From Candidatus Methylomirabilota bacterium (GTDB lineage: Bacteria; Methylomirabilota; Methylomirabilia; Rokubacteriales; CSP1-6): a DNA stretch of 64,000 bases. The notes beneath the pieces were generated by a model. That model was not told the DNA's origin and searched no databases. It saw only the letters and a list, made by a program, of their open reading frames with translations. The DNA lies in the NCBI GenBank assembly GCA_035315345.1, contig DATFYA010000010.1, forward strand, positions 1-64,000. The letters run 5' to 3'. Of the stretch, positions 52,154 through 62,254 are shown piece by piece. Made by a program: the position numbers and the translations under genes. Numbering within the stretch: position 1 is the first letter of the stretch; each line of letters opens with the position of its first letter.

Positions 52154-53260
52154 CTAGGGGTTCGGGTTCGCCCAGAGGATGATGATGAGCACGCCGTTGC
52201 CATAGGCGGGCCCGCCCAGCACCGCGGGCGCACCGGGCGCGGCGAGGATCGCCGCCTTCATCTCGGGCTGCTCGCCTCGGAGCAAGCGCACGCGCATGCG
52301 CACGGACGTGCCGTGAAGCTCGTCCGGCGTGACCTCGAGCCAGCGCTCGCCGGGTACCGCGAAGCGCTGCTGGGTGCCGAGAGGACCTTCCACCCGCTGG
52401 CGGTCGAGGGTCGTGTAGTCGGTGTAGCGGAACAGGGCGTGCAGACGCGGCAGGATCTTGCGAAGGCGCTCGTCCGCCTCGGCGTCGGGCTTGGGAGCGG
52501 GAACGGCCTTTGGCGCGGATTGGCCTTCCCGGGGCGTCGAGGCTTCGAGGATGCGTACCCCGAAACGGACGATCTGCTGGGCGTGCGCCGCGGAGGCCCA
52601 CGCGATGGTGAGCCCGAGGCAGAGGATCACCGCGAGCATCGGCCCGAGCAGCCCCTTGAGCCGTTTGCGCGCGTTATGCAGCCTGGACATGACCGTTCCG
52701 ATCGGGCAGTTCAGCACCTCGGCGATCTCGCGGTACGAGAGGCCTTCGACGTCACTGAGCATGATAATCGCTCGTGCCTTGGGCGGCAAGGCATCGAGCG
52801 CCCGCCGGATGCGCGCTCGCTGCTCCGCCCGCGCGGCTTGCTGATCCGGCCCGCCGCCCGGGTCCGGTGTCGTGCGGGCCCACTCTTCCTCGGTGACCCG
52901 CTCCGGGCCGAACGCGCGGGCCTGCGCGCCGCGCTGGCGGTGGCGATCGGTGGCCACGTTGACCGTGATCCGGAAGAGCCAGGTGTAGAAGGCCGACTGA
53001 CCGCGAAACGACGGCAGCGAATGAAACGCACGTACGAATGCTTCCTGGGCCACGTCCCACGCCTCCTCGCGGTCGTGGAGTACCTGATAGGCCAGGCGCC
53101 ACACGCGCTGTCGGTACTTCTCGACCAGGGGCTCGAACGCCGAAGCGTCTCCGGCGATGCAGCGCTGGATGAGCACCGGCTCGTCGATCTCGACGGGCTC
53201 GGAAGGCTCGCCCGGGCCGGCGGGGCCAGATGGCGCGTCGGGAGAGGTCATGGTCTCCAC
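52154..53260 (-). CDS. ECF sigma factor fused to membrane segment and exported domain
   Basis: A 368-residue protein. Residues 27-110 are sigma region 2 (LVEKYRQRVWRLAYQVLHDR; DVAQEAFVRAFHSLPSFRGQ; FYTWLFRITVNVATDRHR) and 145-205 region 4 (LDALPPKARAIIMLSDVEGL; YREIAEVLNCPIGTVMSRLH). In the same frame residues 208-228 form a signal-like helix (MLAVILCLGLTIAWASAAHA) followed by a 140-residue domain ending GVLIIILWANPNP. Either one membrane-tethered sigma factor is made, or ATG 52639 starts a separate exported protein. An internal start ATG at 53251 is an alternative N-terminus. No anti-sigma gene is adjacent. Confidence 0.82.
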   Translation of the reverse strand: METMTSPDAPSGPAGPGEPSEPVEIDEPVLIQRCIAGDASAFEPLVEKYRQRVWRLAYQVLHDREEAWDVAQEAFVRAFHSLPSFRGQSAFYTWLFRITVNVATDRHRQRGAQARAFGPERVTEEEWARTTPDPGGGPDQQAARAEQRARIRRALDALPPKARAIIMLSDVEGLSYREIAEVLNCPIGTVMSRLHNARKRLKGLLGPMLAVILCLGLTIAWASAAHAQQIVRFGVRILEASTPREGQSAPKAVPAPKPDAEADERLRKILPRLHALFRYTDYTTLDRQRVEGPLGTQQRFAVPGERWLEVTPDELHGTSVRMRVRLLRGEQPEMKAAILAAPGAPAVLGGPAYGNGVLIIILWANPNP

Positions 53261-53349
53261 CGGCCTCGCCGCCCGCTCGGCCGGATCCGCCCGCTGCTCT
53301 CGCGCCCCTTATTCGATCGCGAGTTGGACGGCAGGAAGGGCGCCCGCAT

Positions 53350-53844
53350 TCACGGCCGGCGTCGCGAGCCGACCCGCGGGCCGCGGGGCGTCCCGGAAGC
53401 GCCGACCAGCAGCGCCTCCACGCCGAGCAGGTAGCTGGCGGGGCCGAACCCGGAGATCTGACCCATCGCGGCCGCGGCCACGACCGAGCGATGCCGGAAC
53501 TCCTCGCGGGCGTGGATGTTCGACAGATGCACCTCGACGACGGGCAGCCGCTGCGAGGCGACCGCGTCGCGCAGGGCGATCGAGTAGTGCGACAGCGCGC
53601 CCGGATTGAAGACGATCCCCCGGAATCCCTCACGCGCGGCCGACTGAACCCAGTCCACCAGCTCGCCCTCGTGATTCGACTGCCGGCACACCGCGCGGGC
53701 GCCGCGGCTCTCCGCGTGCCGCTGCACGGCGCGATTGACTTCCGACAGGGTCACTCGCCCATACACCGCGGGTTCGCGCGTTCCGAGGAGATTGAGGTTG
53801 GGCCCGTGCAGCACGAGGATGGCGGGCGCGGCGCGACGTGCCAT
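53350..53844 (-). CDS. aroQ: Type II 3-dehydroquinate dehydratase
   Basis: A 164-residue enzyme. [20 protein letters not shown] holds the catalytic tyrosine loop, [11 protein letters not shown] and [16 protein letters not shown] the middle part, and [19 protein letters not shown] the catalytic histidine and arginine. It dehydrates 3-dehydroquinate in the shikimate pathway. ATG 53844 fits the usual length; a start at 53862 would add six residues. The tail after SYLLGVEAL is Gly/Arg-rich. Confidence 0.95.
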   Translation of the reverse strand: MARRAAPAILVLHGPNLNLLGTREPAVYGRVTLSEVNRAVQRHAESRGARAVCRQSNHEGELVDWVQSAAREGFRGIVFNPGALSHYSIALRDAVASQRLPVVEVHLSNIHAREEFRHRSVVAAAAMGQISGFGPASYLLGVEALLVGASGTPRGPRVGSRRRP

Positions 53845-53914
53845 TGCCGGGAGAGAATACACCGCGGCGGGAAGGACGCCAAATACCGCCCACCGCCCGT
53901 ATAATGCGGCCGGT

Positions 53915-54559
53915 TCAGACAGACGCGTCGGGCACCGTGTCGGGCCGCTGGTGCCCGGGCAGCGCCGACGCCACGATGGCCTGCACGCGGTGAGCGAGAT
54001 CGCGGGCCGCGCGCTTGACGTCGGCGCCTGGCGGAGGAGTGACCACCGGGTGGTAGATGATGGTGAGGCGCCCCGGTCGGGGTAGCCGGCGCGCGGGTGG
54101 CCACGACTCGTGCGCCCCGATAATGGTCACCGGCATGATCGGCACCCCGAGCGAGCAGGCCAGTCGGAACGCGCCGAGCCGGAAGCGCTGCACGCGCCCG
54201 TCCGGGCTCCGTCCCGCCTCGGGAAAGATCATGACCGCCTCGCCGGCGTTGAGGAGCCGCACCGCGGTCCGGGTGGCGCTGGCGTCCGCCGCGTCGATGT
54301 CGACCGGGAAGGCCCGCAAGCGGCGAATGAGCCAGGCAAAGCCGGGGATGCGGAACAGCGCGTTCCAGGCCATGTAGTGGACCGGCCGTCGCACCGGAAT
54401 CGTCGCGAGCACCGGATCGGCGTAGGTCACGTGGTTGGACACGATGAGGAGCGGACCCGAGGGAGGAATGTGCTGGACGCCCTGGAAGTGGATGCGGAAG
54501 TAGATCCGCGCTCCGAGCCAGAGCATCGGACGGAGCGCGTCGACGACCGGCGTAGGCAC
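53915..54559 (-). CDS. 1-acyl-sn-glycerol-3-phosphate acyltransferase family protein
   Basis: A 214-residue PlsC-type acyltransferase starting at GTG 54559. The catalytic NHxxxxD motif is N42-H43-VTYA-D48, and the second motif is [15 protein letters not shown], with an [17 protein letters not shown] segment between. It probably acylates lysophosphatidate to phosphatidate in the inner membrane. A longer start at 54610 would overlap the divergent GDPD gene and is less likely. Confidence 0.87.
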   Translation of the reverse strand: MPTPVVDALRPMLWLGARIYFRIHFQGVQHIPPSGPLLIVSNHVTYADPVLATIPVRRPVHYMAWNALFRIPGFAWLIRRLRAFPVDIDAADASATRTAVRLLNAGEAVMIFPEAGRSPDGRVQRFRLGAFRLACSLGVPIMPVTIIGAHESWPPARRLPRPGRLTIIYHPVVTPPPGADVKRAARDLAHRVQAIVASALPGHQRPDTVPDASV

Positions 54560-54594
54560 GTCCCGATAATGCCACGCGGCGCCTGAGCTCGACA

Positions 54595-55326
54595 ATGCGC
54601 GAGGGCACACGGCCGCTCGTGATCGCGCACCGGGGCGCCTCCGCCGACGCGCCCGAGAACACGATCGCCGCCTTCGAGCTGGCCCTCGAGCAGGGCGCGG
54701 ACGGCATCGAGCTCGACGTCCACCTCTCCGCCGACGGCCATCCCGTGGTCATCCACGACTTCACCCTCGAGCGCACCACCAACGGGTCGGGTCCGGTGAG
54801 CGCTCGGCGGGTGCGAGACCTCAAGCGCCTGGACGCGGGCGGCTGGCGGGACGGCCGGTTCCTCGGCCAGCGCATCCAGACCCTCCAGGAGGTGCTCGAG
54901 CGCTTCCGGGACCGCGCGCGCTTCTGGGTGGAGCTCAAGGCGGGCTCACGAGTCTATCCGGGCATCGAGGAGCGCGTGGTCTCGACGTTGGAAATCTACG
55001 ACGTCGTCGACCGGGCCCTCGTCCAGTCGTTCGACCACGACGCCATCGCCCTCGCCCGCTCGCTCAGTCGGGAGATCCGGCTGGGCGTCCTGGTGGAGAA
55101 GGCACCGGTGCCGGACGCGCTACTGGCGCCCGGGATCGCGAGCGCGATCTGTCCAGGTCAGGATCTGATGACCGAGGGTCTGCTGGCGAAGATCAGGGAG
55201 GCCGGGCTGGAATGCTACGTCTGGACGGTCAACGAGCCGGCCCTGATGGACCGGCTCGTGAGCTGGAAGGTCAGCGGCATCATCACCGACCGGCCGGGCG
55301 TGCTGTCCGCCCGGCTCGGCCGGTAG
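54595..55326 (+). CDS. Glycerophosphodiester phosphodiesterase
   Basis: A 243-residue GDPD-domain protein without a signal peptide (UgpQ-like). Catalytic and metal residues lie in IAHRGASADAPENTI (H12, R13, E21), GIELDVHLSADG (E39, D41) and VVIHDFTLERTTNG (H54). WVELKAGSRVYPGIEE and VWTVNEPALM complete the barrel. It splits glycerophosphodiesters into glycerol-3-P and an alcohol. It is divergent from plsC, which fits a phospholipid turnover theme. Confidence 0.92.
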   Translation: MREGTRPLVIAHRGASADAPENTIAAFELALEQGADGIELDVHLSADGHPVVIHDFTLERTTNGSGPVSARRVRDLKRLDAGGWRDGRFLGQRIQTLQEVLERFRDRARFWVELKAGSRVYPGIEERVVSTLEIYDVVDRALVQSFDHDAIALARSLSREIRLGVLVEKAPVPDALLAPGIASAICPGQDLMTEGLLAKIREAGLECYVWTVNEPALMDRLVSWKVSGIITDRPGVLSARLGR

Positions 55327-55338
55327 AGGGTTCGGCGT

Positions 55339-55749
55339 CTACTCTTCGTCGTTCTCCTCGGTCTCCACGCCGGCGCCCACGGCCTCCAGGCGCGGCAGCA
55401 TCCGCTCGAGACGATCCTGGCAGCGCACGCAGGTGGTGACCTCCGGCATCGCGCGAAGCCGCGCGGGGGCGATGGCCTCGCCGCACTCCTCGCAGACGCC
55501 GTACTCACCGCCCCGCAGCCGGTCGAGAGCCTCGGCCAGCTTGTTGGCACGCTCGACCAGCAGACTCCGCGTGGCAAAACTCATCTCGCGGTCCTCGTTC
55601 AGGCGGATCACGTCAACCTCGTCGGCCGGAGTCGTGTTGTCCACACGACCAGCGCCGAGATCCTCGTAGGTCATCACTCCACCCATGTGCCGGATGCGCT
55701 GCATGGTGTGGCTGAGTTCTCTCTCCAGGCGCTTCTTGATCTCGTCCAT
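55339..55749 (-). CDS. DksA/TraR family zinc-finger protein
   Basis: A 136-residue protein. A helical coiled-coil N-terminus (about 1-80) precedes the C4 zinc finger (CEECGEAIAPARLRAMPEVTTCVRCQ, four cysteines). DksA-type proteins bind the RNA polymerase secondary channel. The acidic tip residues of E. coli DksA (DxxDxA) are not obvious; NTTPADEVDVIR is at the corresponding region. GGAGGGAGAG precedes ATG 55749. Confidence 0.85.
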   Translation of the reverse strand: MDEIKKRLERELSHTMQRIRHMGGVMTYEDLGAGRVDNTTPADEVDVIRLNEDREMSFATRSLLVERANKLAEALDRLRGGEYGVCEECGEAIAPARLRAMPEVTTCVRCQDRLERMLPRLEAVGAGVETEENDEE

Positions 55750-56101
55750 CGTCTCTCCCTCCTGGGTTCCGGATCGTGTGAACCGGCTCGCCCGGCTGGC
55801 CGGTCCTGGGTGCAAGGCCTGTGCCTCGCACTTACTGGACAGAGACGAGCAAAAACCTTGGATATTCAGAAGAGTCCAGAGTCGATTGGACGGTCTCCGG
55901 GCAATTTGCCCACCGGAGGTGGGAAATTTTCGGCACCTCGTGTGTCAATTCTGGGTGGAAGACCAGTGGTCAGGCGCCTCTGTCAATGGGTCAGGTGCCT
56001 TTGGACGTCGTCCACGGCGTCGTGCTGGCGCGAGGTGAGCGACGTGATGAGGCGCGAGTCGCGGGACGGTCAGGCTGGAGCGGTCAGACCGCGATGAGCA
56101 T
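55750..56101. other. Lower-GC intergenic region without recognised gene
   Basis: About 350 bases with visibly lower GC than the surroundings (stretches such as GGAAATTTTCGG). It holds short ORFs without convincing protein features. The word GTCAGG is followed by GTGCC or CGCC twice (around 55970 and 55992), a possible short repeat. It should contain the promoter of the DksA-like gene on the minus strand. I see no RNA gene that I can name. Confidence 0.35.
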
Positions 56102-56154
56102 CGGGCCCGCACCGGCGTCGCCAAGCTTCGGGCGACGACGCGGGCGCGGGCCCG
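56102..56154 (-). terminator. Nested hairpin after the MHS-type transporter
   Basis: Outer arms CGGGCCCGC (56102-56110) and GCGGGCCCG (56146-56154) are perfect complements, with an inner GTCGCC/GGCGAC stem around an AAGCTTCG loop. It starts about 10 bases past the transporter stop in the minus direction. A long U-tract is absent, as in many GC-rich terminators. Confidence 0.5.
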
Positions 56155-56166
56155 GCTCGGTGTGGC

Positions 56167-57567
56167 TCAGTGCTCGGCGTGGATCCTCACGTGCCGGGTC
56201 TCGCGGACGAAGAGGAGGCCGATCACGAAGGTCATGAGCGCCACGATGATGGGATACCAGAGCCCGTAATAGATGTTGCCGGCCGACGCCACCATGGCGG
56301 TGGCCAGCAGCGGCAGCATCCCGCCGAACCACCCGTTGCCGATGTGGTAGGGCAGCGACATGGACGTATAGCGGATGCGGGCCGGGAACAGCTCGACCAG
56401 GAACGCGGCGATCGGCCCGTAGACCATCGTGACGTAGATCACCATGATCACCAGGAGCAGCTCGGCCATCACCCAGTTGACTTCGGCCAGGTTGGCCTTG
56501 GGCGGATACCCGGTTTCCTTCAAGGCGGCCGAGAACTTCGCCTGGTCCCAGCCCTCGATCGTGACATTGCCGATCCGGGTGACGACCTCCTTGCCACCCT
56601 CGGCGGGCACCGAGATGAACGACAGCCCCGCCTTGCCGAGGAAGTCCTTGGCCCGGTCACAGGCGGTTTGCCGCGACCAGGGGCCGAGGAAGATATGGAA
56701 GTTGCAATCGCTCGCCGCCACCGAGATCTGGGTCGCCTGCTGGTACCGCTCGAGCGCCGGGTTGATGTAGTGGGTCAGCCCCTTGAAGAGCGGGAAGTAA
56801 GTGACCGCCGCGATCAGGCAGCCGGCCAGGATGATCTTCTTCCGTCCGATCCGGTCAGACAGAGCCCCGAAGAACAGGAAGAACGGCGTGCCGATCACCA
56901 GGGACAGGCCGATCAGTGTGTACGTCTGGATGAAGTCCAGCTTGAGATAGATCTGGATGAAGAACAGGGCGTAGAACTGCCCCGTGTACCACACCACGCC
57001 CTGCCCGGCGGTGGCGCCGAGGAGCGCGAGGGCCACGTACTTGTTGTTCGGGTACTTCATGAAGCTGTCGGTGAGCGGAGCCTTCGAGCCCTTCCCCTGC
57101 TCCTTCATGCGCCGGAAGATGGGCGATTCGTTCAGCTTCAGCCGGATGTAGATCGAGATCAGCAGCAGCGGGATCGAGAACCAGAACGGGATCCGCCAGG
57201 CCCAGGCCTTGAAGGTGGCGTCGTCCATGGCCGCGCGGCAGAGTCCGATGACCACCAGGGCGAGCAGCATGCCGACCGTCGCGGTGGTCTGGATCCAGCT
57301 GGTGGCGTAGCCCCGCTTGTCGTCCGGGGCGTGCTCGGCCACGTAGGTCGCGGCGCCCCCATACTCACCGCCGAGCGCCAGTCCCTGCACCAGCCGCAGC
57401 ACCACGAGGATCAGGGGCGCCGCGAAGCCGATCGACGCGTAGGTCGGCAAGAACCCGACCAGCACGGTCGAGATACCCATGAAGACGATGGTGATGAGGA
57501 AGGTGTACTTCCGGCCGACGAGATCGCCGATCCGGCCGAAGATGATCGCGCCGAACGGGCGCACCAC
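56167..57567 (-). pseudogene. MHS-family MFS transporter lacking its N-terminus
   Basis: 466 codons match the metabolite:H+ symporter (MHS/ProP-like) family from the TM3 region onward: VVRPFGAIIFGRIGDLVGRK, GGEYGGAATYVAEHAP, LSDRIGRKKIILAG, ELFPARIRYTSMSLPYHIGNG, with a 90-residue soluble insert at about 265-350. The first 75-90 residues (TM1-TM2), always present in the family, are missing. The homology begins 14 bases after the acs stop, suggesting a deletion that joined acs to the transporter. GTG 57567 could start a shortened protein, but transport activity is doubtful. Confidence 0.75.
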
Positions 57568-57580
57568 TCGGGACCGGGCG

Positions 57581-59530
<1,950 letters not shown>

Positions 59531-59625
59531 GAGGAACCTCGTTGTGGGGTGAGATCGGCGCCACGGCGCGCCGCCTCACTTCTAAACCATCCGTCCGCCA
59601 ACTTCAAGGGAGTATCCTCGCCGCG

Positions 59626-60861
59626 ATGCCCGCGCCGCTTCCGCTCTACAGCGTGGCTCCCTTCGTGGCCATGCTCGTCGCCATCGCCGCGCTCCCGCTC
59701 GCGCGGCCGCGCTGGTGGGACTCCAACCGGAACAAGCTGCGGGTGGCCGCCGCGCTCGCCGCCCCGGTCTTCGTGTTGTACCTGTTGCGGGAGCCCGCCG
59801 TGCTCGTGCACACCGCGAGCGACTACGTCTCCTTCATCGTGCTCCTGGGATCGCTCTACGTCATCACCGGCGGCGTGCTTCTCCGCGGCGATCTCGAGGC
59901 GCGGCCGCTCGTCAACACCGCCTTCCTGGCCGCCGGCGCGCTGCTCGCCTCCGTCGTCGGCACCACCGGCGCCTCGATGCTGCTCATCCGGGCAGTTCTG
60001 GAAACCAACCGCGAGCGCACGCGCGTGGTCCACACCGTGGTCTTCTTCATCTTCCTGGTCTCTAACATCGGCGGCCTGCTGACCCCGCTCGGCGATCCCC
60101 CGCTCTTCCTCGGGTACCTGGCCGGCGTGCCCTTCACCTGGACCTTCGGCCTCTGGCTTCCCTGGCTCGTCATGACCGGCGCGCTGCTCGCCGTGTACTT
60201 CGTCTGGGATTCGATCGAGTACGCGCGAGAGACCGAGACGAGTCGCCGCCACGACCGGGTCCGGATCGAGCCCCTCTCGCTCCGCGGCGCGCAGAACGTG
60301 CTCTGGCTCATCGGCGTCGTGGCCGCGGTGGTCTTCCTGCGCGCTCCGGTGCGCGAGATCGTCCTCGTGGTCCTGGCCGGCCTGTCGCTCTGGCGGACTC
60401 CGCGCGAGATCCGGCGGGCCAACCGCTTCACCGGCCACCCGATGGTCGAGGTGGCGGTGCTCTTCCTCGGCATCTTCGTCACCATGATGCCGGCGCTCGA
60501 GCTGCTCCACCGGCGAGGCGGGGAGCTGGGCGTGCACGAGCCGTGGCAGTTCTTCTGGGCCGCCGGCGTACTGTCGTCGTTCCTCGACAACGCCCCGACC
60601 TACCTCGCGTTCCTGGCGCTGGCCCAGGGCCTCGGCCTGCCCCCGACGGTGGTGGGAGTGCCGGAGTCGATCCTGGCCGCCATCAGCGTGGGCGCGGTGG
60701 CGATGGGAGCCAACACCTACATCGGCAACGCCCCCAACTTCATGGTCAAGGCCATCGCGGAAGAGGCGGGCGTCCGCATGCCGAGCTTCCTCGGCTACAT
60801 GGCCTACAGCGGTGCGGTGCTGCTCCCGCTGTTCGTCGCGGTGACGCTACTCTTCTTCTAG
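59626..60861 (+). CDS. Ion transporter superfamily protein (NhaD/ArsB/CitMHS-like)
   Basis: A 411-residue membrane protein with about 11-12 hydrophobic segments. Key segments: VTSNIGGLLTPLGDPPLFLGYL-type loop (here SNIGGLLTPLGDPPLFLG), TGASMLLIRAVLETN, SSFLDNAPTYLAFLALAQG and GANTYIGNAPNFMVKAIAEE. The paired SNIGG/N-AP re-entrant loops are typical of NhaD-type Na+/H+ antiporters and citrate or arsenite transporters. The exact ion is not known. It is divergent from acs by 95 bases. Confidence 0.85.
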   Translation: MPAPLPLYSVAPFVAMLVAIAALPLARPRWWDSNRNKLRVAAALAAPVFVLYLLREPAVLVHTASDYVSFIVLLGSLYVITGGVLLRGDLEARPLVNTAFLAAGALLASVVGTTGASMLLIRAVLETNRERTRVVHTVVFFIFLVSNIGGLLTPLGDPPLFLGYLAGVPFTWTFGLWLPWLVMTGALLAVYFVWDSIEYARETETSRRHDRVRIEPLSLRGAQNVLWLIGVVAAVVFLRAPVREIVLVVLAGLSLWRTPREIRRANRFTGHPMVEVAVLFLGIFVTMMPALELLHRRGGELGVHEPWQFFWAAGVLSSFLDNAPTYLAFLALAQGLGLPPTVVGVPESILAAISVGAVAMGANTYIGNAPNFMVKAIAEEAGVRMPSFLGYMAYSGAVLLPLFVAVTLLFF

Positions 60862-60868
60862 CCGGTGG

Positions 60869-62254
60869 CTAGGCGGACGGCTCGGACGGCGGCGACCGGC
60901 GCAGGCCGTAGCGCTGCATCTTGTCCGAGAAGTTCTTGGGATCCATGTCCGCGTGCTTGGCCGCCGCGGTGAGCTTGCCCCCGTGGCTCTTGAGCAAGCC
61001 CTCGATGTAGGCGCGCTCGAAATCCTCGACCACCCGGGCCTTGGCGTCGCGGAACGGCAGCGAGAGATCGACCGGCGCCTGGGCGCCGGTCGGGGCGAGG
61101 AAGCGCTCGACGTCCGACAGCGTATCGCCCTGGGACACGATCACCGCCCGCTCGATGACGTTCTCCAGCTCGCGCACGTTGCCGGGCCACGGGTAGCGCA
61201 TCAGGGCGCCCAGACTCTCGGCCGAGATCTCGCGGGCCGTCTTCTTGAGGCGACGGCAGCCCTGCTCGACGAAGTGCCGCGCGAGGAGCGGAATGTCCTC
61301 CTGGCGCTCGCGGAGCGCGGGGACCCGGACCGGCATCACCGAGAGCCGATAGAAGAGATCGCGCCGGAAGGCCCCGCGCTCGACCTCGGCCGGCAGGTCC
61401 TTGTTGGTGGTGGCGATGAAGCGCACGTCGATGTCCACCGGCCGATCCGCACCGACCGACGTCACCTTCCGCTCCTCGATGGCCCGCAGCAGCTTCGACT
61501 GGAGATTCAGCGGCATCTCTCCGATCTCGTCGAGCAGCAGGGTGCCGCCGTTGGCCATCTGGAAGTGGCCGCGCCGGTGCTCCACCGCGCCGGTGAAGGC
61601 GCCCCGCCGCGAGCCGAACAGCTCCGACTCGAACAGCTCCGCGGGTATCGCCGCGCAGTTGACCGGCACGAAGGGCCGATCCCGCCGCGCGCCCGAGAAG
61701 TGGATCGAGCGCGCGAGCAGCTCCTTGCCGGTTCCGGTCTCCCCCTGGATCAGCACGGTGGTGTCGAGGTCCACCACCGAGCGGAGCAGGTCGAAGATCA
61801 CCTGCATGCTCGCGCTGGCCGCCACGATGTTGCTGAAGGTAAACCGCTCCTGGTTGCGACGGATCGTGCGGCGATTCGCCGACTTCAGCTCCTGGAACTC
61901 GATCGCCCGCCGGATCACCAGCAGCAGCTCGGCGGCCTCGAAGGGCTTCACCAGGTAGTCCTCGGCCCCCAGCCGCATCGCCTCCACCGCCGACTCGATG
62001 GTGCCGTAGGCCGTCATCACCACCACCGCGAGGTCGGGGTGGTCCGTCTTGATGCGCCGCACCAGCTCCACCCCGTCCATGCCGGGCAGGCGGCGGTCGG
62101 TGAGCACCAGGTCCACGTCCTCGGTCTTGAGGGACTCGAGGGCCTCCTCCGCGCTCTGCACCGGTACCACCTCGTAGCCCTTCAGCTCGAGGGTGCGGTG
62201 CAGCGGGCGCAGGAAGACCTCGTCGTCCTCGACCAGCAGGAGACGTCGCTTCAT
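60869..62254 (-). CDS. NtrC-type sigma-54 response regulator
   Basis: A 461-residue three-domain activator. Receiver 1-120 with phospho-acceptor D53 (LVLTDRRLPGMDG) and YLVKPFEA. AAA+ domain about 145-380: Walker A GETGTGKE, sigma-54 contact GAFTGA, Walker B GGTLLLDEIGEM, and the arginine-finger region FRRDLFYRL. A Fis-like HTH ends the protein (LTAAAKHADMDPKNFSDKMQ). ATG 62254 overlaps the kinase stop (ATGA). It is CbrB-like in layout and could activate sigma-54 promoters such as those of acs-like or pilin genes; targets are unproven. Confidence 0.94.
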   Translation of the reverse strand: MKRRLLLVEDDEVFLRPLHRTLELKGYEVVPVQSAEEALESLKTEDVDLVLTDRRLPGMDGVELVRRIKTDHPDLAVVVMTAYGTIESAVEAMRLGAEDYLVKPFEAAELLLVIRRAIEFQELKSANRRTIRRNQERFTFSNIVAASASMQVIFDLLRSVVDLDTTVLIQGETGTGKELLARSIHFSGARRDRPFVPVNCAAIPAELFESELFGSRRGAFTGAVEHRRGHFQMANGGTLLLDEIGEMPLNLQSKLLRAIEERKVTSVGADRPVDIDVRFIATTNKDLPAEVERGAFRRDLFYRLSVMPVRVPALRERQEDIPLLARHFVEQGCRRLKKTAREISAESLGALMRYPWPGNVRELENVIERAVIVSQGDTLSDVERFLAPTGAQAPVDLSLPFRDAKARVVEDFERAYIEGLLKSHGGKLTAAAKHADMDPKNFSDKMQRYGLRRSPPSEPSA

